Below, piece after piece: positions 37,129 to 45,741 of a stretch of 64,000 nucleotides of DNA. The position numbers and the translations under genes were made by a program. The notes beneath the pieces were generated by a model. The model ran no database searches. It was given only the letters and a program-made list of their open reading frames with translations, and was not told where the DNA came from. The DNA comes from Xanthobacter flavus (lineage in GTDB: Bacteria > Pseudomonadota > Alphaproteobacteria > Rhizobiales > Xanthobacteraceae), in contig NZ_JAGGML010000001.1 in NCBI RefSeq assembly GCF_017875275.1, forward strand, positions 2,501,001-2,565,000, given 5' to 3'. The stretch's first letter is position 1; each line of letters opens with the position of its first letter.

Positions 37129-38115
37129 ATGATCCCGACCGTCCCGCGCCGCCTCGTTGCCCTTCTCGCCGGCGCCGCCGCGCTGACGGCGGCGGATGTG
37201 GCCTCGGCCTATACGGTCTACGTCTCCAACGAGCGCGGCAATTCCATCACCGTCATCGATTCCACCACGCTGGAAGCCAAGCAGACGGTGAAGATCGGCC
37301 GCCGGCCGCGCGGCATCACCATGAGCCCGGACGGGAAGGTGCTCTTCCTGTGCGCCAGCGACGACCACGCGGTGCTGGCCATCGATCCCGCGACGCTCAA
37401 GGTCACGCGCAAGCTGAAGTCCGGTCCCGATCCGGAACTCTTCGCCCTGCATCCCTCGGGCAATCCGCTCTACATCGCCAATGAGGACGACAACCAGGTC
37501 ACGGTCCTCGATGTGGAGCAGAACAAGGTGGTGGCGCAGGTGCCGGTGGGCACCGAGCCGGAAGGCATGGCCGTGAGCCCGGACGGGGCGACGCTGGTCG
37601 CCACGTCCGAAACCACCAGCATGGCGCATTTCATCGACACCAAAACCAACAAGATCATCGCCAACGTACTGGTGGACGCGCGGCCGCGCTTCGCCGAATT
37701 CTCCAAGAATGGCAAGCGCCTGTGGGTCTCGGCCGAGATCGGCGGCACGGTATCCGTGATCGATCCCGAAACGCGCAAGATCATCCACAAGGTCACGTTC
37801 CAGATCCCCGGCGTGTCCAAGGAGGCGATCCAGCCCGTGGGCGTGCGCCTGACCAAGGACGGCAAGACCGCCTTCGTCGCGCTGGGCCCGGCGAACCGCG
37901 TGGCGGTGGTGAATGCCGAGACCTTCGAGGTGCAGAAATATCTCCTCGTCGGGCAGCGCGTGTGGCAGCTCGCCTTCACCCCGGACGAGAAGCTGCTCTT
38001 CACCACCAACGGCAATTCCAACGACGTTTCGGTGATCGACGTTCAGGACCTCAAGGTGCTGAAGTCCATCAAGGTCGGCGGCGCGCCGTGGGGCGTGGTG
38101 GTCTCGCCGCAATGA
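37129..38115 (+). CDS. PQQ-associated periplasmic beta-propeller protein
   Basis: A 328-residue exported protein with a signal peptide ending near VASAYTV and YVTN-type repeats (YTVYVSNERGNSITVID, LFLCASDDHAVLAID, LYIANEDDNQVTVLD, LFTTNGNSNDVSVID). It fits the TIGR03866 family of PQQ-catabolism-linked propellers. It overlaps the next ATPase gene by four bases (ATGA), so it is translationally coupled to the transporter. Role in substrate capture or as a sensor is unknown. Confidence 0.9.
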   Translation: MIPTVPRRLVALLAGAAALTAADVASAYTVYVSNERGNSITVIDSTTLEAKQTVKIGRRPRGITMSPDGKVLFLCASDDHAVLAIDPATLKVTRKLKSGPDPELFALHPSGNPLYIANEDDNQVTVLDVEQNKVVAQVPVGTEPEGMAVSPDGATLVATSETTSMAHFIDTKTNKIIANVLVDARPRFAEFSKNGKRLWVSAEIGGTVSVIDPETRKIIHKVTFQIPGVSKEAIQPVGVRLTKDGKTAFVALGPANRVAVVNAETFEVQKYLLVGQRVWQLAFTPDEKLLFTTNGNSNDVSVIDVQDLKVLKSIKVGGAPWGVVVSPQ

Positions 38116-38915
38116 ACGATGGCGCGCAGGTTGCGGCACAGGCTGCGGCTCTGGAGATCGAGGCGGTGAGCCACGCCTTCGGCGCCCGCCGCGCGCTGGA
38201 TGGCGTCTCGCTCACCGTTCCAGCCGGCTGCTTCGTCGCGCTGCTGGGGCCGAACGGCGCCGGCAAGACCACTCTGTTCTCACTGGCGACGCGGCTCTAT
38301 GCGACGCGCGAGGGCCGGGTGCGCATCTTCGGCCATGACCTTTCCCGCGCGCCCTCCGCCGCACTGGCGGAGCTGGGCGTGGTGTTCCAGAGCCGCACCC
38401 TCGACCTCGATCTGTCGGTGCGGCAGAACCTTGCCTATCACGGCGCCCTGCACGGCATGGCGGGACGGGAGGTGAAGGCCCGCATCGCCGAACTGCTGGC
38501 GCTGGTGGGCCTCGCCGACCGCATCGACGACAAGGTGCGAACCCTCTCGGGCGGCCAGTCGCGGCGGGTGGAGATCGCCCGCGCGCTCATCCACCGCCCC
38601 CGCCTGCTGCTGCTGGACGAGGCGACGGTGGGGCTCGATCTGCCGTCGCGCACGGCCATCGTCGAGATCGTGCGGCGGCTGGTGGAGGAGGAGCATCTCG
38701 CGGTGCTGTGGGCGACCCACATCTTCGACGAGGTGCGGGGCGACGATCTCATCTATGTGCTCGACAAGGGCCGCATCATCGCCCACGGCACCGCGCGCGA
38801 GGTGACCGGCGCGCATCTGCGGCCGACGGAGGCGCGCGCGCCCGAAGGCCCGACGGCGGCTTTGGAGGCCGCCTTCCGGGCCATGACGGCGGCACGGGCG
38901 GAGGACGCGGCATGA
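38112..38915 (+). CDS. ABC transporter ATP-binding protein (PQQ-associated)
   Basis: A 267-residue ATPase with Walker A GPNGAGKTT, signature LSGGQSRRVEIARAL, Walker B LLLLDEATVGLD and the switch histidine in ATHIFDE. It belongs to the group close to TIGR03864, found with PQQ alcohol dehydrogenase clusters and related to PedA-C of Pseudomonas. The start overlaps the propeller stop codon by four bases and its own stop overlaps the permease start, so three genes form one coupled unit. The exported or imported compound is unknown; protection from alcohols or aldehydes is a reasonable guess. Confidence 0.9.
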   Translation: MNDGAQVAAQAAALEIEAVSHAFGARRALDGVSLTVPAGCFVALLGPNGAGKTTLFSLATRLYATREGRVRIFGHDLSRAPSAALAELGVVFQSRTLDLDLSVRQNLAYHGALHGMAGREVKARIAELLALVGLADRIDDKVRTLSGGQSRRVEIARALIHRPRLLLLDEATVGLDLPSRTAIVEIVRRLVEEEHLAVLWATHIFDEVRGDDLIYVLDKGRIIAHGTAREVTGAHLRPTEARAPEGPTAALEAAFRAMTAARAEDAA

Positions 38916-39778
38916 GCGAGGCCAGCGTCGGAAAAAGACCCGCCGCGCCGGGCCGCCACCTTGGCCCGGCCGGCTATATCGTGTGCCTCACCGGCATCGT
39001 CGGCCGCGAGCTGACGCGCTTCGTGCAGCAGAAGGAGCGCTTCCTCTCGGCGCTGGTGCGGCCGCTGGTGTGGCTCTTCATCTTCGCCGCCGGCTTCCGC
39101 TCGACGCTCGGCGTCTCGATCATCCCGCCCTACGAGACCTACGTGCTCTACGAGGTCTATGTGACGCCCGGCCTCGCGGTGATGATCCAGCTCTTCAACG
39201 GCATGCAGTCGTCCCTCTCCATGGTCTACGACCGGGAGGTGGGCTCCATGCGGGTGCTGCTGACGAGCCCGTTCCCGCGCTGGTATCTCCTGCTTTGCAA
39301 GCTGGTGGCCGGGGTCAGCGTGTCGCTGGCGCAGGTCTATGTCTTCCTCGCCATCGCCCGGCTGTGGGAGGTGGACATCCCGCCCATGGGCTATCTCACC
39401 GCGCTGCCCGCCTTCATCCTCACCGGGCTGATGCTGGGATCCATCGGCCTCGTCATCTCCTCGCTGATCCGGCAGCTGGAAAACTTCGCGAGCGTGATGA
39501 ACTTCGTGATCTTCCCGATGTTCTTCGCCTCGTCCGCGCTCTACCCGCTGTGGCGCATCCGCGATGCCAGCGAGACGCTCTACATCGTCTGCCTCATCAA
39601 CCCCTTCACCCATGCCGTGGAGCTGGTGCGCAACGCGCTCTACGGCGTGTTCGAGCCGCAGGCCTTCGCGGTCGTCGCCGGCACCACCATCGTCTTCTTC
39701 GCCCTCGCCGTCGTCGCCTACGATCCGGGCCGCGGCATCATGGGGCGGCGGGGCGGACCAAAAGGAGAAGCCGCGTGA
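38912..39778 (+). CDS. ABC-2 type transporter permease (PQQ-associated)
   Basis: A 288-residue membrane protein with about six helices, including LVRPLVWLFIFAAGF, ISLIRQLENF-flanked helices and a central VYDREVGSMRVLLTSPFPRWYLLLCKL coupling segment typical of ABC-2 exporters. It fits the TIGR03861 family (PedC-like). It starts inside the stop of the ATPase gene, and its own stop is overlapped by the following GTG start. ABC-2 systems normally export, so this complex more likely expels something than imports alcohols. Confidence 0.88.
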   Translation: MSEASVGKRPAAPGRHLGPAGYIVCLTGIVGRELTRFVQQKERFLSALVRPLVWLFIFAAGFRSTLGVSIIPPYETYVLYEVYVTPGLAVMIQLFNGMQSSLSMVYDREVGSMRVLLTSPFPRWYLLLCKLVAGVSVSLAQVYVFLAIARLWEVDIPPMGYLTALPAFILTGLMLGSIGLVISSLIRQLENFASVMNFVIFPMFFASSALYPLWRIRDASETLYIVCLINPFTHAVELVRNALYGVFEPQAFAVVAGTTIVFFALAVVAYDPGRGIMGRRGGPKGEAA

Positions 39779-40416
39779 TCCGTTCGCTTGCCGCCGCATC
39801 GGCCACGGCTCTGCTTTTTTCGACCGTGGCCTTGTTCTGCGCCGCGCCGCTCGCCGCCCAGCCGAAGGCCGACCCCGACTGGCCCTGCCCGCAGCGCAAG
39901 ACGCCGGAGATCGACCTCGCGCAGGTGTGGAACGGGCCGGATCCCGCCTCCGCCGGCAAATGGACGGACGATCAGGACGCCGCCGCCCTCGCGGTCAAGC
40001 TCTCCTCCCGCCGCACGCCGGCCAAGGAGTTCGCGCCTTTGCTGGACGGCTTCGTGAAGGAGGCCGGCGCCGAGGCCGACAAGGGGCTGCTCCGGGTGAT
40101 GGCGGGGGTCTACGAGATCATCAACGACCAGCGCGGCAAGCTCATGCACGGCATCGAGCGCTATGCGCGCGGGCAGCAGCGTCTCGCTGACCGCATCCGC
40201 GACGAGGCGGACGAGCTGAGCAAGGTGCGCAGCTCCATCACCGCGCCGGAGACACCCGAGAGCCGCAAGCTCGACGAGCAGCTCCACTGGGACACCCGCA
40301 TCTTCGACGAGCGCGCCAAGTCGCTCACCTATGTCTGCGAAACGCCCGTCCTGCTGGAGCAGCGGGCCTTCGACATCGGCCAGCAGATCCAGGCGCGGCT
40401 GAAGGTGAAGGGCTGA
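39775..40416 (+). CDS. Secreted protein at the end of the PQQ-associated ABC operon
   Basis: A 213-residue protein with a signal peptide (about 1-29, ending AAPLAAQ). The mature part begins PDWPCPQRKTPEIDLAQVWNGP, is helical and charged with a likely coiled coil (GIERYARGQQRLADRIRDEA), and ends with a second cysteine in YVCETPVLLEQR. I do not recognise a family beyond its repeated association with these ABC genes. The GTG start has AAAGGAGAAG upstream and overlaps the permease stop by three bases or so. Confidence 0.8.
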   Translation: MIRSLAAASATALLFSTVALFCAAPLAAQPKADPDWPCPQRKTPEIDLAQVWNGPDPASAGKWTDDQDAAALAVKLSSRRTPAKEFAPLLDGFVKEAGAEADKGLLRVMAGVYEIINDQRGKLMHGIERYARGQQRLADRIRDEADELSKVRSSITAPETPESRKLDEQLHWDTRIFDERAKSLTYVCETPVLLEQRAFDIGQQIQARLKVKG

Positions 40417-40449
40417 GAGGTAAGCGCGGCGGGCGCGACGGCGCGCCGG

Positions 40450-40986
40450 CTACTCCAGCCCCTCCACATGCCCGATGAAGGGCAGTTGCCGGAAGGCGTG
40501 GGCGACATCCATGCCGTAGCCCACCACGAACAGGTCCGGGCAGGTGAAGCCGACGAAATCGGCCTCGATCTGCACCGCCCTTTTGCCCGGCTTCTCCAGA
40601 AGCACGCACACCAGCACCCGCCGGGCACCCCGCGCCATGAGCAGGTCCTTGGCGAAGGCGAGGGTGCGGCCGGATTCCAGAATGTCGTCGATGAGCAGCA
40701 CGTCGCGGTCGCGCACGTCGCTCTCCACGTCCTTCAGGATCTCCACCTGGCCGGAGGAGATGGTCGCCTCGCGATAGGACGAGAGGTGCATGAACTCCAC
40801 CTCCGGCGCGAGGCCGGACGTGTGCATGGCGCGCAGCAGGTCGGCGGCGAAGATGAAGGAGCCTTTCAGGACCGCCACCGCGAGCAGCCGCTCCGGCGCA
40901 AACGCGGCGATCTCAACCGCCAGCGCATGGTTGCGCGCGGCGATGCGGTTCTCGTCATAAAGGACGCTGACGTTCGGCAGGTTCAT
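40450..40986 (-). CDS. hpt: Hypoxanthine phosphoribosyltransferase
   Basis: A 178-residue purine-salvage enzyme that converts hypoxanthine (and guanine) to nucleotides with PRPP. Landmarks: VLKGSFIFAADLLRA (early PRPP-binding loop), the flexible-loop SSYREATISSGQV and the PRPP motif VLLIDDILESGRT, then FTCPDLFVVGYGMD for base binding. The ATG at 40986 is set by AGAGGGATC upstream; a long open frame continues upstream but is antisense to ftsE and is not coding. Divergent from ftsE. Confidence 0.95.
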   Translation of the reverse strand: MNLPNVSVLYDENRIAARNHALAVEIAAFAPERLLAVAVLKGSFIFAADLLRAMHTSGLAPEVEFMHLSSYREATISSGQVEILKDVESDVRDRDVLLIDDILESGRTLAFAKDLLMARGARRVLVCVLLEKPGKRAVQIEADFVGFTCPDLFVVGYGMDVAHAFRQLPFIGHVEGLE

Positions 40987-41187
40987 GATCCCTCTTCGCC
41001 AGAGCGCGAACATGGCCGTCGCGGCCGCGGGCGCCCTCCCGAGATAGCCCCCGTGCCCGGCGCGCGCAATGCGGGACAGCCCTTCCGTCCGCGCGGGGCG
41101 CCCGTGCCGCGCCCCCGTGGCGACGCCTGCCGCTTCGTTTATGGTGTGGCGGGGCGCCACGGCGCGATTCGGGTGAAGGGTTGGGGC

Positions 41188-41847
41188 GTGGTCCGGTTCG
41201 AGAACGTCGGCCTCAGGTACGGCATGGGTCCGGAAGTGCTGAAGGATGTGTCCTTCGGCATCGAGCCCAATTCGTTCCAGTTCCTGACCGGCCCGTCGGG
41301 AGCCGGCAAGACGACGCTCATGCGCCTCCTGTTCCTCCAGCTGAAGCCGACGCGCGGGCTCATCACCCTGTTCGGGCGGGATGTGTCGTCGCTCGATCCC
41401 GACGAGGTGGCGGTGCTGCGCCGGCGCATCGGCATCGTCTTCCAGGATTTCCGCCTGCTCGACCACCTCACCACCTACGAGAACGTCTCGCTGCCGCTGC
41501 GGGTGCTCGGCAAGGAGGAGGCGAGCTATCGCGGCGAGGTGACGGAGCTTCTGAGCTGGGTCGGCCTCGGCGACCGGATGCACGTTCTGCCGCCTGTGCT
41601 CTCGGGCGGCGAGAAGCAGCGCGCCGCCATCGCCCGCGCCCTCATCGGGCGGCCGGAATTCCTGCTCGCGGACGAGCCCACCGGCAATGTGGACCCCACC
41701 CTCGCGCGCCGCCTGCTCCGCCTGTTCATCGAACTCAACAAGTCCGGCACGTCGGTGCTTCTGGCGACCCATGACATCGCGCTCATGGACCAGTACGACG
41801 CCCGCCGCCTCGTGATCGCCGACGGCCGCCTCTATGTCTACGACTGA
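41188..41847 (+). CDS. ftsE: Cell-division ABC ATPase FtsE
   Basis: A 219-residue ATPase that, with FtsX, controls septal peptidoglycan hydrolases. It begins [17 protein letters not shown], with Walker [10 protein letters not shown], signature [15 protein letters not shown], Walker [14 protein letters not shown] and ATHDIALM. The GTG start at 41188 follows GAAGGGTTGGGGC and gives exactly the usual family length; longer open-frame extension upstream is antisense to hpt. It overlaps ftsX by 14 bases. Confidence 0.96.
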   Translation: MVRFENVGLRYGMGPEVLKDVSFGIEPNSFQFLTGPSGAGKTTLMRLLFLQLKPTRGLITLFGRDVSSLDPDEVAVLRRRIGIVFQDFRLLDHLTTYENVSLPLRVLGKEEASYRGEVTELLSWVGLGDRMHVLPPVLSGGEKQRAAIARALIGRPEFLLADEPTGNVDPTLARRLLRLFIELNKSGTSVLLATHDIALMDQYDARRLVIADGRLYVYD

Positions 41848-42814
41848 CGCCGGCGCCCAGCCGCAGAACCCGCAGCCCAAGAAGCCGCCGGCCGAGGGGG
41901 GCGAGGCGCCGCGTGCCAAGGCACGGGCGCTGGCCTCCATCGTGCCGTCCTCGACCATCGCCGGGCGGGCGCTGGTGGCGGTGGTGGCCATCATGACCTT
42001 CCTTGCCGGCCTCACCATCGGCACGGCGGTGGCGGTGCGGGCGACTGCCAGCCAGTGGCGCTCCGACGTGACGCAGGAAGTCACCATCCAGATCCGGGCC
42101 GGCGAGAAGCAGGCGACCGACGCCCAGGTGCAGGCCGCCGCCGACATCGCCCGCAAGACCCCGGGCATCGCCGACGTGCACATCCTCACCCCGGAGGAGA
42201 CCTCCCGGCTGCTGGAGCCGTGGCTCGGCTCCGGTCTCGACCTCGGCGACCTGCCGGTGCCGCGGGTGATGGTGGTGCGCCTCGATGGCGCGAGCCCGCC
42301 CGATCTCGCCCGGCTCAAGCGCACGCTGACCGACCGCATCCCCACCGCCACGCTCGACGATCACCGCGGCTGGTCGCGCCGGCTCGTGGCGGTCACGGAC
42401 GGGGTGATGCTGGTGGCGGTGGTGCTTCTCGTGCTGGTGGGGCTCGCGACCGTTCTTTCGGTCGTCTTCGCCACCCGCGCGGCGGTGGCCACCAACCGTT
42501 CGGTGGTGGAGGTGCTGCATTTCGTCGGCGCGCGCGACGGTTTCATTGCCGCGCAGTTCCAGCGCCACTTTCTGAAGATCGGTGCGGAAGGCGGGCTCAT
42601 CGGAGGCCTTTCGGCGGCGGCAGTGTTCGGGGCGCTGGCCGCGCTCCCGCGCCTCGGCCTTGGTGGCGATCCGGAACTGCCGACCGTGCTGGGCTGGCTC
42701 AATCCGGGCTATCTGGGATTCTTCGGCATCGCCGTGTCGGTGGCGATCGTGGCGCTGGCGACGGCGCTCACCTCGCGCGTCACCGTTTACCGCACGTTGA
42801 GGACGATCACATGA
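41834..42814 (+). CDS. ftsX: Cell-division permease-like protein FtsX
   Basis: A 326-residue membrane protein with a cytoplasmic N-terminal proline/alanine-rich tail (1-40), a first helix (about 40-65), a periplasmic domain (about 70-185) and three C-terminal helices (about 190-320), including VMLVAVVLLVLVGLATVLSVVFATRA. This is FtsX topology. It works with FtsE at the division septum and is followed by the YdcF-like and plsC genes, a frequent order in alphaproteobacteria. Confidence 0.94.
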   Translation: MSTTDAGAQPQNPQPKKPPAEGGEAPRAKARALASIVPSSTIAGRALVAVVAIMTFLAGLTIGTAVAVRATASQWRSDVTQEVTIQIRAGEKQATDAQVQAAADIARKTPGIADVHILTPEETSRLLEPWLGSGLDLGDLPVPRVMVVRLDGASPPDLARLKRTLTDRIPTATLDDHRGWSRRLVAVTDGVMLVAVVLLVLVGLATVLSVVFATRAAVATNRSVVEVLHFVGARDGFIAAQFQRHFLKIGAEGGLIGGLSAAAVFGALAALPRLGLGGDPELPTVLGWLNPGYLGFFGIAVSVAIVALATALTSRVTVYRTLRTIT

Positions 42815-42896
42815 TCGGCCGTGCGGCGATCGATGTGGCGGTGGCCGGGGGTGCGTCACCTCGCCTCTGCCGCATTCCGGCGCCATCCTCGGCTGC

Positions 42897-43667
42897 ATGA
42901 CCATGTCGAGCACCGAGCGCAGGACGCAGGCGCGGATCGGTCCCGGGCAATCCGATACCGGCGCTGCCAGAAGCGGAGCCAGCAAAGGCGCGACCGGCAC
43001 CCCGGTGCCGCGCCGCGGCCCCATGCGCCGGCTCTTTATTGGCATGCTGGCGCTGGGCGGGCTCGGGGCAGTCGTCGGCGGCATCGGCTTCATCGCCTTC
43101 ACCACCCAGATCGCGGGGCACGAGCCTGCGGGGGTCAAGCCGGCCGATGCCATCGTCGTGCTCACCGGCGGCCCCTCGCGCATCGTCGATGCCGTCTCCC
43201 TTTTGAACGAGGGGCTGGGTCAGCGCCTGCTCATCACCGGCGTCAACAAGTCCATCTCATCGGAGGAGATGCGCCGCGCCCTGCCCGATGGCGAGCGGCT
43301 GATGGATTGCTGCATCGATCTCGGCCACAAGGCGCTGAACACGCGGGGCAATGCCTTGGAGGCGGCCGAATGGACCCGCGAACGGCGGTTCCGGTCGCTG
43401 GTGGTGGTGACCTCCTCCTGGCACATGCCGCGCGCCATGATGGAATTGTCGCGCGCCCTTCCCGATGTGGAACTGGTGGCCTATCCCGTCGTCACCAGCC
43501 GCACGGAGCCGGAGAACTGGTGGAGCGATACCGGAACGCTGAAGCTGCTGGTGAAGGAGTATTTGAAGTACATCATGGCCACGGTGAAGATCCGCCCCGC
43601 CAAGGCCGTGGCCGGCCCTCAGGCCGAAACCGCGCCGTCGGCCGGCGGGTCTTCCGCGCCGCACTGA
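42897..43667 (+). CDS. YdcF-like (DUF218) membrane protein
   Basis: A 256-residue protein with a cytoplasmic, charged N-terminus, a membrane helix (about 44-68) and a DUF218 fold: ADAIVVLTGGPSRIVDAVSLL, QRLLITGVNKSIS, KALNTRGNALEAAEWTRE and VVVTSSWHMPRAMMEL. The family includes SanA, ElyC and YdcF, envelope-related proteins of mostly unknown biochemistry. It sits between ftsX and plsC on the same strand, which suggests a role in envelope synthesis. Confidence 0.88.
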   Translation: MTMSSTERRTQARIGPGQSDTGAARSGASKGATGTPVPRRGPMRRLFIGMLALGGLGAVVGGIGFIAFTTQIAGHEPAGVKPADAIVVLTGGPSRIVDAVSLLNEGLGQRLLITGVNKSISSEEMRRALPDGERLMDCCIDLGHKALNTRGNALEAAEWTRERRFRSLVVVTSSWHMPRAMMELSRALPDVELVAYPVVTSRTEPENWWSDTGTLKLLVKEYLKYIMATVKIRPAKAVAGPQAETAPSAGGSSAPH

Positions 43668-43710
43668 TCATGCGCTCCCGGCCGCCCGGCCGCGGGGCAG
43701 GGAGACCACC

Positions 43711-44517
43711 TTGACCTTCCTGCGTTCGCTCGTCTTCCAGATCGCCTTCTATCTGGTGACGATCCTCTACATGCTGGCCTTCCTGCCCGCGCTGCCGTTC
43801 CTGTCGCGCAAGGGCCTGTGGCGCACCGGCGTGATGTGGTGGGTCGCCACCATCATGTTCCTGCTGCGGGTCATCGTGGGCACGCGGGCTGAGATCAGGG
43901 GCGTCGAGAACATTCCGGACGGCCCGCTCCTCCTCGCGTCCAAGCATCAATCGGCGTGGGAGACGCTGGCGCTGCTGCCGCTGTTCTCGGACCCGGCCTT
44001 CATCCTGAAGCGCGAGCTGATGTCGATCCCCGTCTTCGGCTGGTTCGCGGCGCGGGCGCGGATGATCCCGGTGGACCGCAAGGGCGGCTCGTCCGCCATG
44101 AAGGCGATGACGCGACGAGCGCAGGCCGACATGGCCGAGGGCCGGCAGATCCTCATCTTCCCGGAAGGCACGCGACGCCCAGCCGGGGCACCGCCGGACT
44201 ACAAGTTCGGCGTGGCGCATCTTTATTCCAGCCTCGGTGTGCCTTGCCTGCCCATCGCACTCAATTCTGGCCTCTACTGGCCGAGGCGATCCATCCTCAA
44301 GCGGCCCGGCACCATCCTCGTGGAGATCCTGCCGGCGCTTCCGCCGGGCCTGCCACGGCGGCAGTTCATGGGGCGGCTTCAGGCCGACATCGAGGGCGCC
44401 AGCGACCGCCTGCTCGCCGAGGGACTGGCCGAACTCGGACCCCGCGCGCCGGCCCATCTGAGGGGTCGCGAGACGGTCCAATCTTCCCCGTTGTCCACCC
44501 CTGTGGAAAACTCTTGA
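43711..44517 (+). CDS. plsC: 1-acyl-sn-glycerol-3-phosphate acyltransferase
   Basis: A 268-residue membrane-bound enzyme that makes phosphatidic acid from lysophosphatidic acid. An N-terminal helix (about 8-30) precedes the acyltransferase motifs KHQSAWE (the HX4D box with E replacing D, as usual in this order as I recall), FILKRELMSIP, FPEGTRRPAG and GVPCLPIALNSG. A TTG start with AGGGAG seven bases upstream is used. It belongs to the ftsE-ftsX-ydcF-like-plsC series. Confidence 0.93.
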   Translation: MTFLRSLVFQIAFYLVTILYMLAFLPALPFLSRKGLWRTGVMWWVATIMFLLRVIVGTRAEIRGVENIPDGPLLLASKHQSAWETLALLPLFSDPAFILKRELMSIPVFGWFAARARMIPVDRKGGSSAMKAMTRRAQADMAEGRQILIFPEGTRRPAGAPPDYKFGVAHLYSSLGVPCLPIALNSGLYWPRRSILKRPGTILVEILPALPPGLPRRQFMGRLQADIEGASDRLLAEGLAELGPRAPAHLRGRETVQSSPLSTPVENS

Positions 44518-44533
44518 TCGAGTGCCGGAGATC

Positions 44534-44548
44534 GTTCTAGTTTCGTTC
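44534..44548 (+). promoter_or_regulatory. Alphaproteobacterial LexA box (GTTC-N7-GTTC)
   Basis: GTTCTAGTTTCGTTC matches exactly the GTTC-N7-GTTC SOS operator of alphaproteobacteria and ends two bases before the ATG at 44551. A TTGATC (44514-44519) and TAGTTT (44538-44543) at 18-base spacing would place a transcription start at about the ATG, so the box would block the promoter. Random matches are expected about once per 64 kb at this composition. Confidence 0.6.
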
Positions 44549-44550
44549 TC

Positions 44551-44955
44551 ATGAACGCAACTGATTCGCTCCTTGTCCCCCTTGTGGACGCCGGTGGCCT
44601 GAACGGCCTCAAGCACGACGCCCTCGGCGCGCGCTACCGTTTCTGGCGCGACGAAGACGGCGTGCGCCATGTGTTTTCGGTCTATCGGCCGGACGCCGCC
44701 CCCGACTATCCGGACGCCCTCGCGGTGGTTTCGCGGCGCACGCCCGCGGGCTCCATCGCCATGTGGGCCGGTCCCGCCAGCAGCGCCCGCACAGCGGCGC
44801 TGCGCATGCGCGGCGATGAAATTCACATCCATGTGTTCGGCGAGGAGAACGCTCCGGCGCTGCGCCGTCTCATGCAGCGCACCGAGGCGTCGTCCGCGCT
44901 GCCCCGCCCGGTGGCACAGGTGCTCTGCCTGCCCGCGCGCCGCCACGCGGCCTGA
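44551..44955 (+). CDS. Conserved hypothetical protein, possibly SOS-controlled
   Basis: A 134-residue soluble protein starting MNATDSLLVPLVDAGGL, with YRFWRDEDGVRHVFSVY and a GDEIHIHVFGEENAP segment; no cysteine-rich or catalytic motif is recognised, and the fold looks like mixed beta/alpha. There is no Shine-Dalgarno sequence, and a LexA box ends just before the start codon, so a leaderless SOS-induced mRNA is plausible. Function unknown. Confidence 0.75.
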   Translation: MNATDSLLVPLVDAGGLNGLKHDALGARYRFWRDEDGVRHVFSVYRPDAAPDYPDALAVVSRRTPAGSIAMWAGPASSARTAALRMRGDEIHIHVFGEENAPALRRLMQRTEASSALPRPVAQVLCLPARRHAA

Positions 44956-44964
44956 GGCGGAGGC

Positions 44965-45633
44965 TCAGGGTGAGCCTTCTCCCTCGGCATCGTCCGGCAA
45001 CACCGGTGGCAGGGCATGGCTCGCCGTCAGGTGCTGCGTGAGATAGCTGAGGCCGGGATCGCGGATGCCGAGGCTTTCCAGCGCCTTCACCGTCGCCACC
45101 ACATAGTCCGTGTTCGGCCCCGACTTGCCGTGGGAGCGGCGCACCAGAGCGAGCTGGTCGTCCAGGGTCAGGCCGCGCGCATATTGGGGATGGGCGCGGT
45201 TGACCAGATAGGCCACGGCCGCCGCGTCGCGTCCCGATCCGTCCAGCAGCCGCACGCGCCGCATCACCTCGCGATAGACGCCGGAAATCTGCTCGCGCTC
45301 GGTGAGATAGGCGTGGGTCTGCGGCCAGTCCGCGGCCGCTACCCGATAAGCGATGCCCCTGCACGAGCCGCCGAGGTCGAGGCCGAGCACGAGCCCCGGC
45401 TTCTCCGGCGTGCCACGATGATGGAAGGAATAGACGCACAGGGTGCGGTGCGCGCCAACGAGCCGCGCCTCGCAGCGCTCGACGAAGGCGAAGCCCGGAT
45501 TCCACATCAGCGAGCCATAGGCGAACACCCACACATCGCCCTTGATGCTCGCGGGCGATGCCCCGGGCGTGACCGATTGCCCCGCCCCCGCCGGCGCCCC
45601 GCCATCTCCGTTCGCCGACCGCTCGTCCGCCAT
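44965..45633 (-). CDS. Gamma-glutamylcyclotransferase ChaC-like
   Basis: A 222-residue enzyme of the ChaC family, which splits glutathione into 5-oxoproline and Cys-Gly. The core starts at about residue 35 with VWVFAYGSLMWNPGF; the catalytic glutamate lies in RGTPEKPGLVLGLD, followed by CRGIAYRV and SGPNTDYVVATV. The first 34 residues are low in complexity, and the ATG at 45633 is the first methionine compatible with the fold. It is convergent with the SOS-like gene, ending nine bases from it. Confidence 0.88.
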   Translation of the reverse strand: MADERSANGDGGAPAGAGQSVTPGASPASIKGDVWVFAYGSLMWNPGFAFVERCEARLVGAHRTLCVYSFHHRGTPEKPGLVLGLDLGGSCRGIAYRVAAADWPQTHAYLTEREQISGVYREVMRRVRLLDGSGRDAAAVAYLVNRAHPQYARGLTLDDQLALVRRSHGKSGPNTDYVVATVKALESLGIRDPGLSYLTQHLTASHALPPVLPDDAEGEGSP

Positions 45634-45741
45634 GGGCCTGCCACACCTTCCCGGCGTTGACAGAAACGCCGGACCGTCGCCTAACAGCCGGCAAGGACCA
45701 TCGCAAGCCGCGGGCGACCGTGGCCAGCCGCAAGGATGTCC

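Noticed and set aside
44502-44510. DnaA-box-like TGTGGAAAA
   Set aside because: A single copy at the 3' end of the plsC coding region, without other boxes or AT-rich unwinding sequence; too weak for an origin claim.
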